Below, one piece after another: positions 43,271 through 54,305 of a stretch of 64,000 nt of DNA. This DNA is from Hyposmocoma kahamanoa (taxonomy: Eukaryota > Arthropoda > Insecta > Lepidoptera > Cosmopterigidae): NCBI RefSeq assembly GCF_003589595.1, contig NW_020653770.1, positions 2,750,581 to 2,814,580 on the forward strand. The letters are read 5' to 3'. The translations under genes were made by a program, and so were the position numbers. The notes below the pieces were generated by a model. That model saw nothing but the letters and a program-made list of their open reading frames with translations. It did no database searches and was not told where the DNA came from. Within the stretch, counting starts at the first letter, position 1. Each line of letters starts with the position of its first letter.

Positions 43271-43990
43271 AGATACTTTCGTCAGGGTTGAATTACTAAT
43301 ATAATAAGGACTCAGTGCGATCGTGAGATAAATTGCCGGTTATTAAAATGCTTTAGCGGTTATTTATTTAAGGCTCATATTATTTTATTTCTTTTAGAAA
43401 TATTTTATGAAATTTTATTTAGCGTGAAATAAAAGATAAAATTGTTTATTAGAAGAAAGCTAGGCATCGTTTTCGTTCAGTAACATCCACTTTTGACCGG
43501 TGTCAACGTCAACTTGCTATGCTAAATATGGATTTTATTGGGCCGTGTCATTTGTCCGCGTGACAAAAACCGTCCACACTAGTGTTCTTGATCTGAAGAC
43601 GAATAAGATGCAGGTAAAGCTTCTAACTAGATGAAGTAACTCATGAGAGTGTACATCCAAAAACTAAACTAACGGTTTCGGATTGGTGTTATTTGTCTTT
43701 GTTATTAAATTATTAAAACAAAGATCAATCACAAAGAAATATTTTTCACTGGACATGAACCTGCATCTATGCCATACCAGGGCGTCCTGTCAAATAGAAG
43801 CAATTTTCCTTTTGTGATTGATCTTGGTAATAACAATTAGTTACTGTTGCGATCATCATCAAACTCAAGAGTTCTTGTCGGTGGAGCACTTTCCGATTAT
43901 CTCTCCTATAAGCTAGCTCCTTGACCTCTTTATATGACCTCTTTATTCATTTAAATAATTAAAAATATTTCCGATAATTACAATCCATAT
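43271..43990. other. No gene; a SINE-2-like fragment
   Basis: 43685-43830 includes, on the minus strand, a box-B-like GGTTCATGTCC and a tail ATTGATCTTTGTTTTAATAA, a diverged SINE-2. The rest is unassigned. Confidence 0.4.
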
Positions 43991-44014
43991 TTCAAATTAT
44001 ATTTAAAACAGTCA

Positions 44015-44170
44015 GTCAGTCGAACCTGTCCGCTATTATGGATAGGACTTTGTTCGGGCTGGCCCGTACCCTGCTCACCAGTGCCGAAGAGCGTTTGCGC
44101 ATGATTGTGTAGAAGCAGTCGACTTGCGCCGTTGCGAACATGCCCGAGGCGCTGCGCTGCAGTACCGGGT
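44015..44170 (-). pseudogene. LINE C-terminal fragment
   Basis: Minus-strand reading gives ATAQVDCFYTIMRKRSSALV then SRVRASPNKVLSIIADRFD. MRKRxASLxSRVRxSxNxIL is a conserved C-terminal segment of a LINE family frequent in Lepidoptera. The plus-strand 61-codon frame here is its shadow. Confidence 0.55.
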
Positions 44171-44309
44171 CAGCCCTATCAACACCCTAAGCTTTTGAAA
44201 ATTCTTCTCCCACAGACTATACGTGTAGAAGGACGTGCAGAAAGCCCTGAAAAGTGTAACAGTGTATTTGATCTACGTAGCTGCGCCTAGGTCAACCTCT
44301 TCCCCTCTT

Positions 44310-44455
44310 TGATTTCTCCTAAATCGTCGTATCAAACGTCCAGTCATTTTCCCGCGTCCATTCTCTATAGTATTCAAGATCGTTCTCTTCTCGTTTACCA
44401 TTCTCAATACTTCCTCATTGGTTTTCTTATCCTTCCAACTTATGCCCTGTTATAC
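44310..44455 (-). pseudogene. Second LINE C-terminal fragment
   Basis: Minus-strand reading gives GISWKDKKTNEEVLRMVNEK then TILNTIENGRGKMTGRLIRR. The pattern xISWxDxxTNxEVLxR...Lxxxxxxx(G)HxxR is a post-reverse-transcriptase segment of another LINE clade. Many neighbouring stops. Confidence 0.55.
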
Positions 44456-44761
44456 TATTGTGATTTATATTAAATTCAAATTCATTTATTGTTTTATGAT
44501 ATACAAGATATAAAGGCATTGTGGCACATAAAGTTTTTACGGTTGCCCGTTCTTCGGCTGGACTACCGTAGCGCATTACGAAATGAGTAATAGCCAGTGG
44601 CGAGACTACTAGATCCATTTCGGGATTAAATTCTATTGGGGAAACGTAATCTAATCCGTTTTTCCACAAATATCGATAACATATTAGAGTCGACGCAAAC
44701 TCAAATGGCTTTGGGTGATTTCGTATAACAGTGAAACTGTTGAATCAATTACTATGGAAAC

Positions 44762-44965
44762 AATCTCAGTACAGAGTGCTAATAAACCGACCTCAAAATG
44801 TCGTGGAATTACATCTATTTGCCAAGTTTTATTTAGATCGGTTTACCGGAAAGTGAGAGAAACCGAATTCTTCCCCTAGTTTGCCACCCTTAGAGGTGGA
44901 ATATTTTCTTCAATTTTAAATGGGACCACTACTGACGTACCCTCTGTCCAAACAATCATCAAATA
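44762..44965 (+). mobile_element. MITE-B, left half, degenerate
   Basis: The CTCAGTACAGAGTGCTA leader and the ACCGACCTCAAAATG end are kept; the element is deleted between CCCCTAGTTTGCCACC and AGAGGTGGAATATTTTCTT. Confidence 0.65.
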
Positions 44966-45970
44966 CGGTATGAGAACATATTTTCACGATATAAAAAAAA
45001 ACACAAATTCACCTAGAAATTTCACAAGAAAACCGTAATTCAATAGATACTTTATATATACCAATGATTTTGTATATCTACTGAACTAAATAGAACACGT
45101 ATAATATACGATATACATTTTTCAAATAGCTGTAATTACGTTTATAATAAAATACATTCTGAAATGAAACCAGCGTCCCTGCCGCCATAGAACCGATACA
45201 GTATGGGAGAAATTAATTAACACTTACATTTTATTAAAAAAAAAATTCGAACTGAGATAATATCGCATCATAAATAGTAAAAAATCGAATGCTTCGAATC
45301 CAAATCTATAATCGATTTTTTAATTTATTTTATAAATAGTATGAATATGTGTTTTTAATCCGCAAAGAAGGGAGATATACCTTTAAAGCCTTTGTCTGTG
45401 TATCTTTCTATGGCATAGCTCCCAAACAAACGGATGAACAGATCTTAAAGCGATTTTTAATTTTAAAGGTAATTTTATCGGGATAGTTCGCAGCTATGTT
45501 TCATGAATATCTGTCCGAATGTTTAAAGATTAAAGTATATGTGACGGCCATCATGGCAGTATATTATGTGTGATAAGCCTCCTCGCGACAATATTTATTT
45601 CAGTTGATAAAACTAAGGTTGCATAATTGGTAACAAGGACAACTATATGAAATCTTTGTCGTTTAAGCATATTTTACATTGTATTAGTTATTATTTACGA
45701 ATTTGTTATTACTCTCACGTTTTTTCCAATAATAACTTATATTTATCAAATTCTTTGTTTTTATTATTTCCTTATATTTTTATTAATACCGATAAGCAGA
45801 CAACTTTAGTTTTAGAGGCCAATTTGAGGTTGTATAGAATCTTTAACTTAATGCACCTTATACATAGGAAAATATAGAAACATGAAGTTTCGAATCGGAT
45901 TACGTGAATAACTTTTTTAGAATTAATTACTGACTCCGAAATGCAAACAGATGGCGTGGTCATCAAATTA
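44966..45970. other. No gene recognised
   Basis: 45365-45500 contains GTCTGTGTATCTTTCTATGGCATAGCTCCCAAAC..., a dispersed string I associate with insect repeats. Frames at 45647-45966 are AT-rich and unsupported. Confidence 0.35.
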
Positions 45971-45972
45971 TA

Positions 45973-46431
45973 ATCTCAGTACAGAGTACTAAAAAAACCG
46001 ACCTCAAAAGTACGTGGAATTACGTCTATTTGCTAAGTTTTATTGAAATATCCCCTAGTTCGCCATTATACAGGACATGACACTGGAGATAGTAGGAGAT
46101 CGGTTCTCACTACTCAAAGTATATTGAGAGAAAAACGCCTTGAATTGGAGAAATAGCAAAATCAACCATTAAAATAATTGCTCCTTAAGTAAAATTTAGG
46201 CGCTTATATATATTTATTTATAAAAATGAATCTTCATGCGTGAACAGCCACCCTTAGAAGTAGATGATTTTCTTCAAAATGAACTGGGACTACTATGGAA
46301 GTACCCCCTTTACAACAGAAAAAGAATTATGAAAATCGGTTCACAAATACCGGAGTTATCGCGTAACATACATACAAAAAAAAACATACAGTCGAATTGA
46401 GAACCTCACCCTTTTTTTAAGTCGGTTAAAA
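45973..46431 (+). mobile_element. MITE-B, full-length copy
   Basis: 459 bp with both ends intact. It has a small TATATATTTATTTA expansion near 46205. Confidence 0.8.
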
Positions 46432-46591
46432 CACGCAAGCGTTTTGTTGACTCTAAACCATTATAAGCATTATGCATGTTTTTTGTAATAGTTAAGGCTT
46501 TAATACAAGTTCATTGTAAGGTGGTTGCTTTTTTGGAGGACCCTTTCTTGACAATTAACCAGGTAGCCATTTATTTTGTACCTAAAGTTTA

Positions 46592-46750
46592 GAATAGGGT
46601 GGTTTGCATTAATATAAAACATACCTATTTGATGACTAATATCCTCTCGGTCAGCTGTGACCATGAGTCGTGTAAAGATCCTGAAAATGCTGGTTTGTTT
46701 GAAAAAATAAATATACGCGATTAAATCCGAAAAACTTGTTTCATTGCCAA
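46592..46750 (+). mobile_element. Penelope-like 3' UTR fragment
   Basis: TAGGGTGGTTTGCATTAATAT...GGTTTGTTTGAAAAAATAAATATACGCGATTAAATCC matches 62103-62240; the CGAAACGTC core is eroded (CTGAAAATGC). Confidence 0.65.
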
Positions 46751-46894
46751 TTACTTAAGGACAGCCTTAAAAAAAGACCCGCTTTAGAGTATTAAGCACG
46801 AGCCTGTTGCTGTCACCTTTGCATTGGATCTGTTAAATAGCGACTGAACACATTCGATTCCATTCCATTGAAAAATAAAGCCGTGTGAAAATAT

Positions 46895-47240
46895 AAAGTT
46901 TTTATTGTCGTGGGCCTAAAAAAATATATGCACTGTGTAGTTCCATGACAATAAAAACTTTGTTATGGGAATTGAATAACTCTGTCGGTTCTCAGCCAAC
47001 AGAGTTGTTGAGTTTTTTTTCTAAATCTGTTCGTGTACTATTGTTTTTCATGGAGCGGATCTGTTAGCAACAGAATACCTTAGATTTATTTGAAAAACTT
47101 ACCAAGAGGCTTAGCAAACGCGAAAACATAAAGTTTTTATTATCATGGAACTATAAAATTATATGCATTCTATAGTTCCATGATAATAAAACTTTACTAT
47201 GGGAACTAAACACCTAGGTCAGCCTTCAGCCAACAATATT
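46895..47240. repeat. Tandem pair of long hairpins
   Basis: 46895-46961 and 47130-47195 are palindromes with arms of about 23-25 bp (AAAGTTTTTATTRTCRTGG and its inverse) around 15-21 nt loops. Each is followed by TATGGGAA and, about 40 bp later, CAGCCAACA. The repeat unit is about 235 bp. Confidence 0.8.
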
Positions 47241-47631
47241 TTTTCACAAAATTTTTGCCATCATAATTGTAAGTTAGGACCATTCGTCCTACAGGGGACT
47301 ATAAGTTAGTGGCCCCTGATATATTATTTGAAATATTTTCTCATGATAATAATTTACACAGGCTGTCCCACGGCTACGTAACACGGACGGAAAGTACTTT
47401 AAATATTGTACATATGATATTTTGCTTCATCATTTAAAGACTTAAAAAGTTGTTTGCCTCATCTAGGAATCGAACGGAACAAACAGCGAAAACAACGAAA
47501 CGATCAATTGTAAGGATTAATTCTTTATAAGTGCGTATGAGCGCATGGCTGCTCATTTGAAGTTCCAACAGTGCTCGTCTCTGGAAGTACCTAATCGTAG
47601 CATGAATACGTCAAACAGATCCGTACTGGCG

Positions 47632-47851
47632 ATTTTTTTTTATAATATCAAGTGACGGGACGAACAAGTCGTGGTAAGTTATACGCCTGTCCATAATAGT
47701 TGCTGTGCCACCCAGAGATCTGCGGGGCACTGCCACTGCACCTATCACACTGAGACGTAAGTTGACAAGTCCCTGTAATTTCACCAGCACTCTTACCTTC
47801 GTGCTGACATTACTGTTTGGCGGCCGTAAAAGGAACTCTACTGCCAATAAA
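47632..47851 (-). repeat. Family A, shortened copy
   Basis: Inverted. It has small deletions, including most of the head between the CGGCCGTAAAAG and GGAACTCTACTGCC blocks. Confidence 0.7.
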
Positions 47852-48049
47852 TCTGATGCGAAGTCCTAAATTGCTTTATTGGTGGCCTCAATAAAGGTGG
47901 GCTGATGATTTTATGACATCTCAAGAAGCCGTTAGATACCAGCAGCGCAGGACTCGTCAATATGGTGATGCTTAGAAGAGTGTTATATTCAGAAGTGGAC
48001 GTTTATAGCTTTAGATGATGATAACATAAAAAGGCTTAAAATTACTACA

Positions 48050-48208
48050 CCTGCCAGTACTAGTCACCTTGAGACTTCCATGTGCCTGTAATTTCACTAG
48101 CATCCTTACCCTTCAAAACTGGAACGCAGTAATGTTCAAATTACTGCTTGGCGGTAGAAATAGGTAACGTGGCAGTATTTTCCTGGACGAATTCTTTCAC
48201 AATGACAG
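48050..48208 (-). repeat. Family A, head half
   Basis: Inverted; covers TGCCTGTAATTTCACTAGC to GACGAATTCTTTCACAATGA. It begins 200 bp after the previous copy, in the same orientation. Confidence 0.7.
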
Positions 48209-48479
48209 CAATTTTTATTTTAATCTTTATTCGATCGTTATTGAATACGTCAGACTCATTAGAAAAACTTAATGAATCCAGACAGATAAATCAAAATACT
48301 ACCTGACTAAACATGTATACAAAATTTTCGCGGCACTACACGTTGGCTCCGACACCGATACGTACGGAAACCAGCCTGTGCAAATAACCACGCCCTGATA
48401 GGTTCCGTCCGAACACACTCTGTTCACGCTTCGCCTTTTCTTCGGGTATCACCGGCGCAATGGAATGTTGCGGGGCGCG

Positions 48480-49400
48480 CGGAAGAGGGGAAACGAACGC
48501 TCGGGCAGACAATAAAGATTAGAGAACGGACACTCTCCGCCCCTCCCTAGTTTTAGATACCGCACCTCGCCCCGGACATTGCCGGTCACTTTGACGGAAC
48601 GACAACAAGGCTGCCGGCGAGCCGTTTTCGCGCGAAGACGACTTTGATATTTGAATATAGTTTTCATTTATTCATTACGAAACTTGTACGTTAATATAAA
48701 ATATAATTTTACGTTACTATTTATAATGGTCGTGAATTGTGCTGTGTACGGGTGTTTATCATCATTTTCCGAAAGATGAAACGAAGTAAGTAAAAAGAAC
48801 TTATATCTGAGACTCATTCAGTTATTATTTTCTTCTTTATACTGCAGAGTAATATAATATATGTATGTATAAAAAAATACAGATTTATTATATCAATGTA
48901 ATGAGACGCCATGACTTCGCGAATTTTCTTTTCGTATTGCCGATAAATATTACGTAGGTAGTGAATATATCTAATTATTAATACCTTGGTTACCTTACTA
49001 AAAAGTACATGTCCGAAATATAACATTTTAAGTGCTTTTAATATAGTTAAAAAATAAATCTTCAATATTACTCTAGTTAGTGAATTAATGAAAAATATAC
49101 TAATATATCGATATAAATACCTAATAGACAAGTATGATTATTAGGATTCTATTAATAGAATCATTCGCGTCACAATTTTCGCTATGTTGCCGCTTTGACC
49201 ACGTAACGTAATAGAGCGAGAAAGTGGTGGGTAACCCTACCACTTCACGCACACATTTGCGCGTGTGCAGATAGCGCCTGGCTGTATGTAGTAGTAGTAG
49301 GTAAATAATTTTCGACCGTTGTATGGGGTGTCCGGGGTGTGGCTCGGGTCTCTCGCTCAGCTAACGTTCACCGGGCTGTCATGTCCGTCATTTTATATTC
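48480..49400 (+). repeat. THAP-containing unit, copy 2
   Basis: Aligns with the unit at 25361-26400 from TTTTCGCGCGAAGACGAC (48627) to GTGTCCGGGGTGTGG (49330), without element J. The preceding 48470-48620 is the most GC-rich stretch of the window (GCGGGGCGCGCGG) and could be a promoter or 5' leader; the other copy lacks it because a MITE-B abuts. Confidence 0.5.
48726..48779 (+). pseudogene. THAP-like zinc-finger start with internal deletion
   Basis: ATG at 48726 gives MVVNCAVYGCLSS, then, after a deletion relative to copy 1, HFPKDETK in another frame and a possible donor ACGAA|GTAAGT. The start codon context lost in copy 1 is kept here, while the segment between CLSS and HFPK is lost. Confidence 0.5.
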
Positions 49401-49479
49401 AATTTATCACATATTTGTGAATTTGTCAAAGTTTAAATATACGTGCACGTACCTTATGGACTTGGAGTGTCATTGCTCA

Positions 49480-49680
49480 CCATCATCACCCTTTCAAGCG
49501 TGCACACACTCCATGGGTAAATGATGTACATCCTCAGGAATTCCACATACTTCGCAATTCAATGAGTTCACCTTCCGCATCAAATACAATAATTTGTATA
49601 ATGGATCCTGTCCGGATCGAAGCCGATGTGCGCGGACAATTTGACCCTTGCTTAATTTAACATGGTCAAATCAAGGGACA
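49480..49680 (-). pseudogene. RNase H end and zinc knuckle of a LINE
   Basis: Minus-strand reading gives LSKGQIVRAHRLRSGQDPLY, then CEVCGIPEDVHHLPMECV. A basic helix with RLRSG followed by C-x2-C-x7-H-x4-C is the C-terminal organisation of RNase-H-bearing LINEs (R1 and Jockey-like). Stops follow. Confidence 0.6.
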
Positions 49681-49689
49681 CGAGGAGGT

Positions 49690-50290
49690 CCACTCTGCGT
49701 GGTCTTGTACCAGATTGCTTTTTCCTGGGGCCTCATATCGAAATATTCCTTCCAACGAGAATGGAATTGCTCTTATAGTTTGCAACCACTTCAGAGAAGT
49801 CAGGCACAATGTCAACCTCAGACCCATTTCAATATAACCTACTATATAACACGCAAACTTATACAATTCAAGTGAAAATTTAAATGTTTTTTATCTCTTT
49901 TAAAATCACAAAGCATTATCACTTTTTTAATATTCAATAAAACATAAATCATATTGCTGCTAATAAATTTTCAGGTACGTTGAAAATTCAAGGAAATGTT
50001 ATTTTTTGAAGTGATTTTGCAGTTTTTACCCCAACAGGGACGTATTTAGTGCTGTATATCTACCTAATTTTATGATTTTTTATTTTCTTTTATTACTCTA
50101 TCTCATAAGAAAAAGTTTAGTCGAGCAATTTTAATTAGTCGTAAGTTGGTGTTTATTTCTTTTTGGTCTTGTGGGTAAAGTTTTTGGGTCATTTATTTAA
50201 ACTTAACTGACTGCAAATTTCAAGTCAATAGACTTGAATAAGTTTTCAAGATAAATGTTTTTAATTACAGACAAAGACAAATTTAAATAA
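49690..50290. other. No gene recognised
   Basis: AT-rich; overlapping plus and minus frames at 49648-49875 have no motif. Confidence 0.35.
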
Positions 50291-50357
50291 TTAATAGATT
50301 CAGGCATGACCGACCGTTTTAAGCGAGCTCATTTTTCGGCCGAGGGTGGAACGATCA

Positions 50358-50402
50358 ACAACCTCTGAGGATGCCCGTAATAAGGCGAAACACGTGTCGG
50401 GT
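50358..50402 (+). ncRNA. Possible hammerhead-like ribozyme motif
   Basis: CTGAGGA at 50366, 13 bases that can pair GCC with GGC, then GAAAC and ACGTGTCGGG. CTGANGA...GAAA is the conserved hammerhead core, and such motifs occur in Penelope-like and related retroelements. Stem II here is only three pairs with an unpaired T, and stems I and III were not confirmed. Confidence 0.25.
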
Positions 50403-50419
50403 ATATTTTTTGGTGGTGG

Positions 50420-51650
50420 GATCTGTGACGCACCTACAGGTGCCCTTGTGTTATTAATTTTATGCGGAGGAAGGGAAAAAGTTAATTGCATTAAAGAAAA
50501 TATTCAACTCAAGCTATTTTGCATGATATAACCTTCACTAGGTCCGCGGAGTAGCAAATTAACTTACCTCCACTTTTAAAGATAAATTTGACAACCTAAA
50601 CAAATAAGCCAAATTACAATTTCATGGCTAAGACGCAAAATCTTACAGGCAATATTGGCAATATTTACCACGGCTCGTGATTCGTTTCGTGGCCTGGGCC
50701 GCGCGTTTCTTAGAAACGCGCCGTGGAAAGAGCGACCCCCGAGCGCACTCACGCTCGCCCGTGGCGACCAGTTCCGATCCACCGCTGGTCGGTAATTTCC
50801 ATCGAGTATATAGCTGGAAAAAGATACGAAATAAGGGCCATCCATCAGGCAAATGGGCTTTATATCACTTTAAAATATCAACTCTCGTTTGTACTGAAAT
50901 CACAAATTAGATAGAATAGATTACATATATTAGAATAGAGTAACTGACCTGTGTGTACGTCTCCGTATATTCCAAAAATATTCTGTATTTATTGTAATAA
51001 AGATAATAGGTATCTCTAACTATGGGAGGCTGTTCTATTCGATGGCTTGGGAAAAACAACAAAACATCAAATTACAAAACAAACGGAATCACATTTCATC
51101 GGTAATTAAATATTACATGTCATTTTTCAATTTCCGTCCATTATAGCAAAGCTCAAGTTAAACTGGCCGTTTTGAAGTGAAACAATTGACGACACCCGTC
51201 AATTGTTTCGAAGTCGGGCTGGCCAATCAGAGCGCAGTTGTCACCGTAATTATTTGGCAGAATAGTTTTCAAACAAATTAAATACATTTCGTCTCTATTT
51301 CTAGCTATATGAGAGCGCGCGCGGCCTATGATTTCGATACAAATCCGAATATGCTCCGCCACGCGCGTCGGCATGAGGCCGTACAACAGTTTGACAGCAT
51401 GGGCCCTGAGAACGTACCATTACACTGAAAGAATTAATAATGTACTAGACAACCACACCTGGACACAAACTAGGAAATTCCAGGGAATTGGTACTCACAG
51501 TACAGGTACTATGAGTACCAGAGCAATGCAATTCACATACATACGTCATATGCTTTACGCTCTTTTCCCATCAGGTAGACTGAGATAGAAGCCTTTCACA
51601 TGCTATCGTGCAAAACGGTAGTAACAGCTTACTTGACCCAATTATCCTCT
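50420..51650. other. Unassigned, GC-richer segment with a hairpin
   Basis: 50640-50800 is GC-rich; GCGCGTTTCTTAGAAACGCGC (50701-50721) is a perfect hairpin. Opposite-strand frames at 50576-50914 and 51153-51588 overlap and show no motif that I recognise. Confidence 0.35.
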
Positions 51651-51655
51651 CCAAT

Positions 51656-51754
51656 AAATTCAAATTCAAATTCAAATTCAAAATAATCTTTATTTCATAG
51701 GAAAGCATTATTACACTTGAAATCGTCACAATGGTTAAACTCTACCGCTCACTA
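51656..51754 (-). repeat. 3' terminus of the (TTTGAA)n LINE
   Basis: AAATTCAAATTCAAATTCAA then ATAATCTTTATTTCATAGG...GGTTAAACTCTACCGCTCA, nearly identical to 42700-42800. Only the last 100 bp is present. Confidence 0.75.
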
Positions 51755-52318
51755 TAACTACGCCACTTGTTTGCATTCGAGACTATACAAATCTAGAAAA
51801 TTTGGGCCCACATCGGATGTCGCTTGTACACTAAGTCCGTTTCGAGTCCCAGAAAGTATGAATATTGCTCGTACATCTAGAGATAAAATTATCCCAGTGA
51901 CATTTCGGACCGTCATTTCTGGGTTTCAGACTGATACGAATTGGATGTAGTGTCTAAACGCTTTTATTATGAGGCTCTGTTAAGCAAAGTTATGGTTCTG
52001 GTGAATGAGCAGCATCGGCATCTCCACACACCCCTTATTGACAACTGTCTGAATGAGAAAGCAGCAGCCTCGGAATCTAACTAAAAAAACTTCAAATAAT
52101 TTGGGTCAGCAGACAGCGAGAAACATATGCTACCACTTCCTAAGATTCTATGTATTGGACTGTGTTATGTACAAATATGTAACCCGGTTGACATCCGGCG
52201 CCAAATATCCGGACGAGATAGTGAATATTATATTGCGTAATGCGCTCTTGAGTCGGAAATAATTTAGATGACCCCGATTGTCAAACGGTTTGCACTGTTG
52301 GCGCTTTATGTTGACATG
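51755..52318. other. Unrecognised frames
   Basis: Plus-strand frames 51717-51950 and 52053-52262 are open but not assignable. The second includes LLSRK at its end. Possibly parts of a decayed element. Confidence 0.25.
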
Positions 52319-52594
52319 TATAGAGCTCCTAGTAAAAGAATTCGTCCAGACACGTAACCTTACCTATTTTTGCCGCCAGCAGTAATGTGAGCTACTTTCC
52401 GGTTTTGAAGGGTAAGGGCGCTGGGGAAATTACAGATACGTGGGACTTGTCAACTTATGTCTTTAAGGGACGGGCGCAGTGGTAGTGCCACTCAGATCTT
52501 TGCGATTTAAAGTCTCTGAGTGGCATTTTAAGTGCTATTGACAGGCGTGCTGCTTACCATCAGGCGCCTGGTAATCTCTTCTCGTAAGTCACAG
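52319..52594 (+). repeat. Family A copy
   Basis: Diverged head (TAGAGCTCCTAGTAAAAG), intact middle and a shortened tail. Confidence 0.7.
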
Positions 52595-53459
52595 TAAAAT
52601 TGTCCCAAAATATCTTTAAAACTATAAACAAAAGCAATGAAAAATAAATACGTAAATGCCTAAGTATAAAGTATTGTTGTTCGAAACAACAAAATGGCGG
52701 ACAACAAAATGGCGGTTAATAAAACATTGTCTAGTCTGTGGCGTGGAGTTATCTTAAACAGACGTTTAAAGAAGATTGAATTAAGATTGAGTTAAGTCCA
52801 GCCATTTGTTTTATTTCGAATTGTACCTCTACTATAAAACATTCTTTTGTTAAAGTAGACTTGTAGGAACTGTTTATTTTGTGCAGTGCTATGGTGTCTT
52901 AAGATCCACAAAAATGTATACAATTAAAAACGTAGTATGTAGCTGGGATCTTGTTAATGAAATTAAGGGTGCCTTCAAATTAGACGCTTATAGAAGCACT
53001 ACAGTAGCACCAAAAACAAAATTCAAATTAATTATTTTTTTCGCTTTAAATACGGTAAAAGGTTACATTGTAAATGATGGTAAAACATAATTGGAACTTA
53101 ATCCTATTCAGCCTTAAACAAAAGCATGCAAAATAATATTAAACAATTACTAAATTAAATAAACTAATGCAGGATTAGTTGTAATGGCGGAACTCATAAT
53201 GGTGGATGTCATAATTTCATTAGATTAGATAATAATAAATAATTGTAAAAGAATGTATGCATCAACCAATTAGCCTTTATATTTCATAAAATCATCAACT
53301 GAGTAGAACAAATGATCTAAAAGCCGCTTACAAAATTTTATTTTTAAAACTGGTCGATGGCAGGGGCTTATAGCAATCGGTATATTATTATGATTTTTAA
53401 AAGTCCACACATAGCATTTTAAAAGCTATTTTGGAACAGCACAAAAACAGAAACACCCC
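52595..53459. other. No gene; MITE-G end fragment
   Basis: 52966-53012 (TTAAGGGTGCCTTCAAATTA...AGCACTACAGTAGCACC) matches the MITE-G left end. AAAATGGCGG occurs twice near 52690-52715. Confidence 0.45.
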
Positions 53460-53589
53460 TTTTGAGCAATAAAAACTTTTGTAAAGTCTGTGCCGTTGGC
53501 CCGAACTGGCCAGTTTGGATCCAATTGACAACCGTGCCAAGAGGCTTATAGGTGACTCGGAATTAGTGGAGGTGAAGCCTTGAACACCA

Positions 53590-53960
53590 CCGCAACGTTG
53601 CCTGCTTATCGGTATTGTACAGGATATATCACGGAGAGTGTTCGATGGAATTACACGATTTAATTCCGCCTTCCCCTTTCCGTCACCGGGGGACTAGGCG
53701 TAGGCTTGGGTTCCACCCTATGTTGTGGATATTCCAAAGATTCGCACGAAGCGTTACGCTTCCATATTTATATGGCGAACGACTATGGAGTGGAATCCCT
53801 GCCTGCAGACTTGTTCCCTGAACGTTATAACTTGGGTCTTTTCAAGGCGAGAGTGAATAGGCATTATTTAGGTGTGCACGCTCCATTGTCGACCTCATCG
53901 TCACTTTCCATCAGGTGACATGGAGGTCAAATGCCCACTTATATTTTATAAAAAAAAAGT
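53590..53960 (+). mobile_element. LINE C-terminus and 3' end
   Basis: IYHGECSMELHDLIPPSPFR (53620-53680), then in another frame YVVDIPKIRTKRYASIFIWR (about 53719-53778), then LFPERYNLGLFKARVNRHYL (53810-53870). This is the C-terminal YHGECSxEL...LWxxLPxxxFPxRYxxxxFKxRVN arrangement of a common insect LINE. The 3' UTR ends in nine A. A 70-bp piece of the same region is inverted at 60475-60545. Confidence 0.75.
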
Positions 53961-54170
53961 GTGAGTGCTACTACCAATTTTTACAGTATATTCAGAAGCG
54001 CAGTTTTGCAGCACTTTTACAGTGACAGTGTATATTTCTCGTCTTTGTACCTGCCTGTTCCATAAAAACCTAGGCTAACGAACTGGTTTTATATTTCCCG
54101 CAACCAGATCCGCTCCTTTCCCGCTGGGCGAACTCAAGGCAGCGATGATTAATGGTGCTGACGGCACTGT

Positions 54171-54210
54171 TAATGCCGCAATCAATGCCGCTATCAATGC
54201 CGCTGTCTAT
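54171..54210. repeat. Short 12-bp tandem
   Basis: ATGCCGCAATCA, ATGCCGCTATCA, ATGCCGCTGTCT: three imperfect units. Confidence 0.75.
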
Positions 54211-54305
54211 ACAACCATGTTTATTAAGCACTAACTTTTTTGTATACCTTTCAAGTTGAATGAGTTTCACAACTCTTTTCTGTTCCTATTGTTTTTTGCT
54301 CTATA

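Noticed and set aside
43500..43560. A Gypsy integrase scrap (MDFIGPC-like)
   Set aside because: Only six residues fit; no LTR, primer-binding site or other pol motif nearby.
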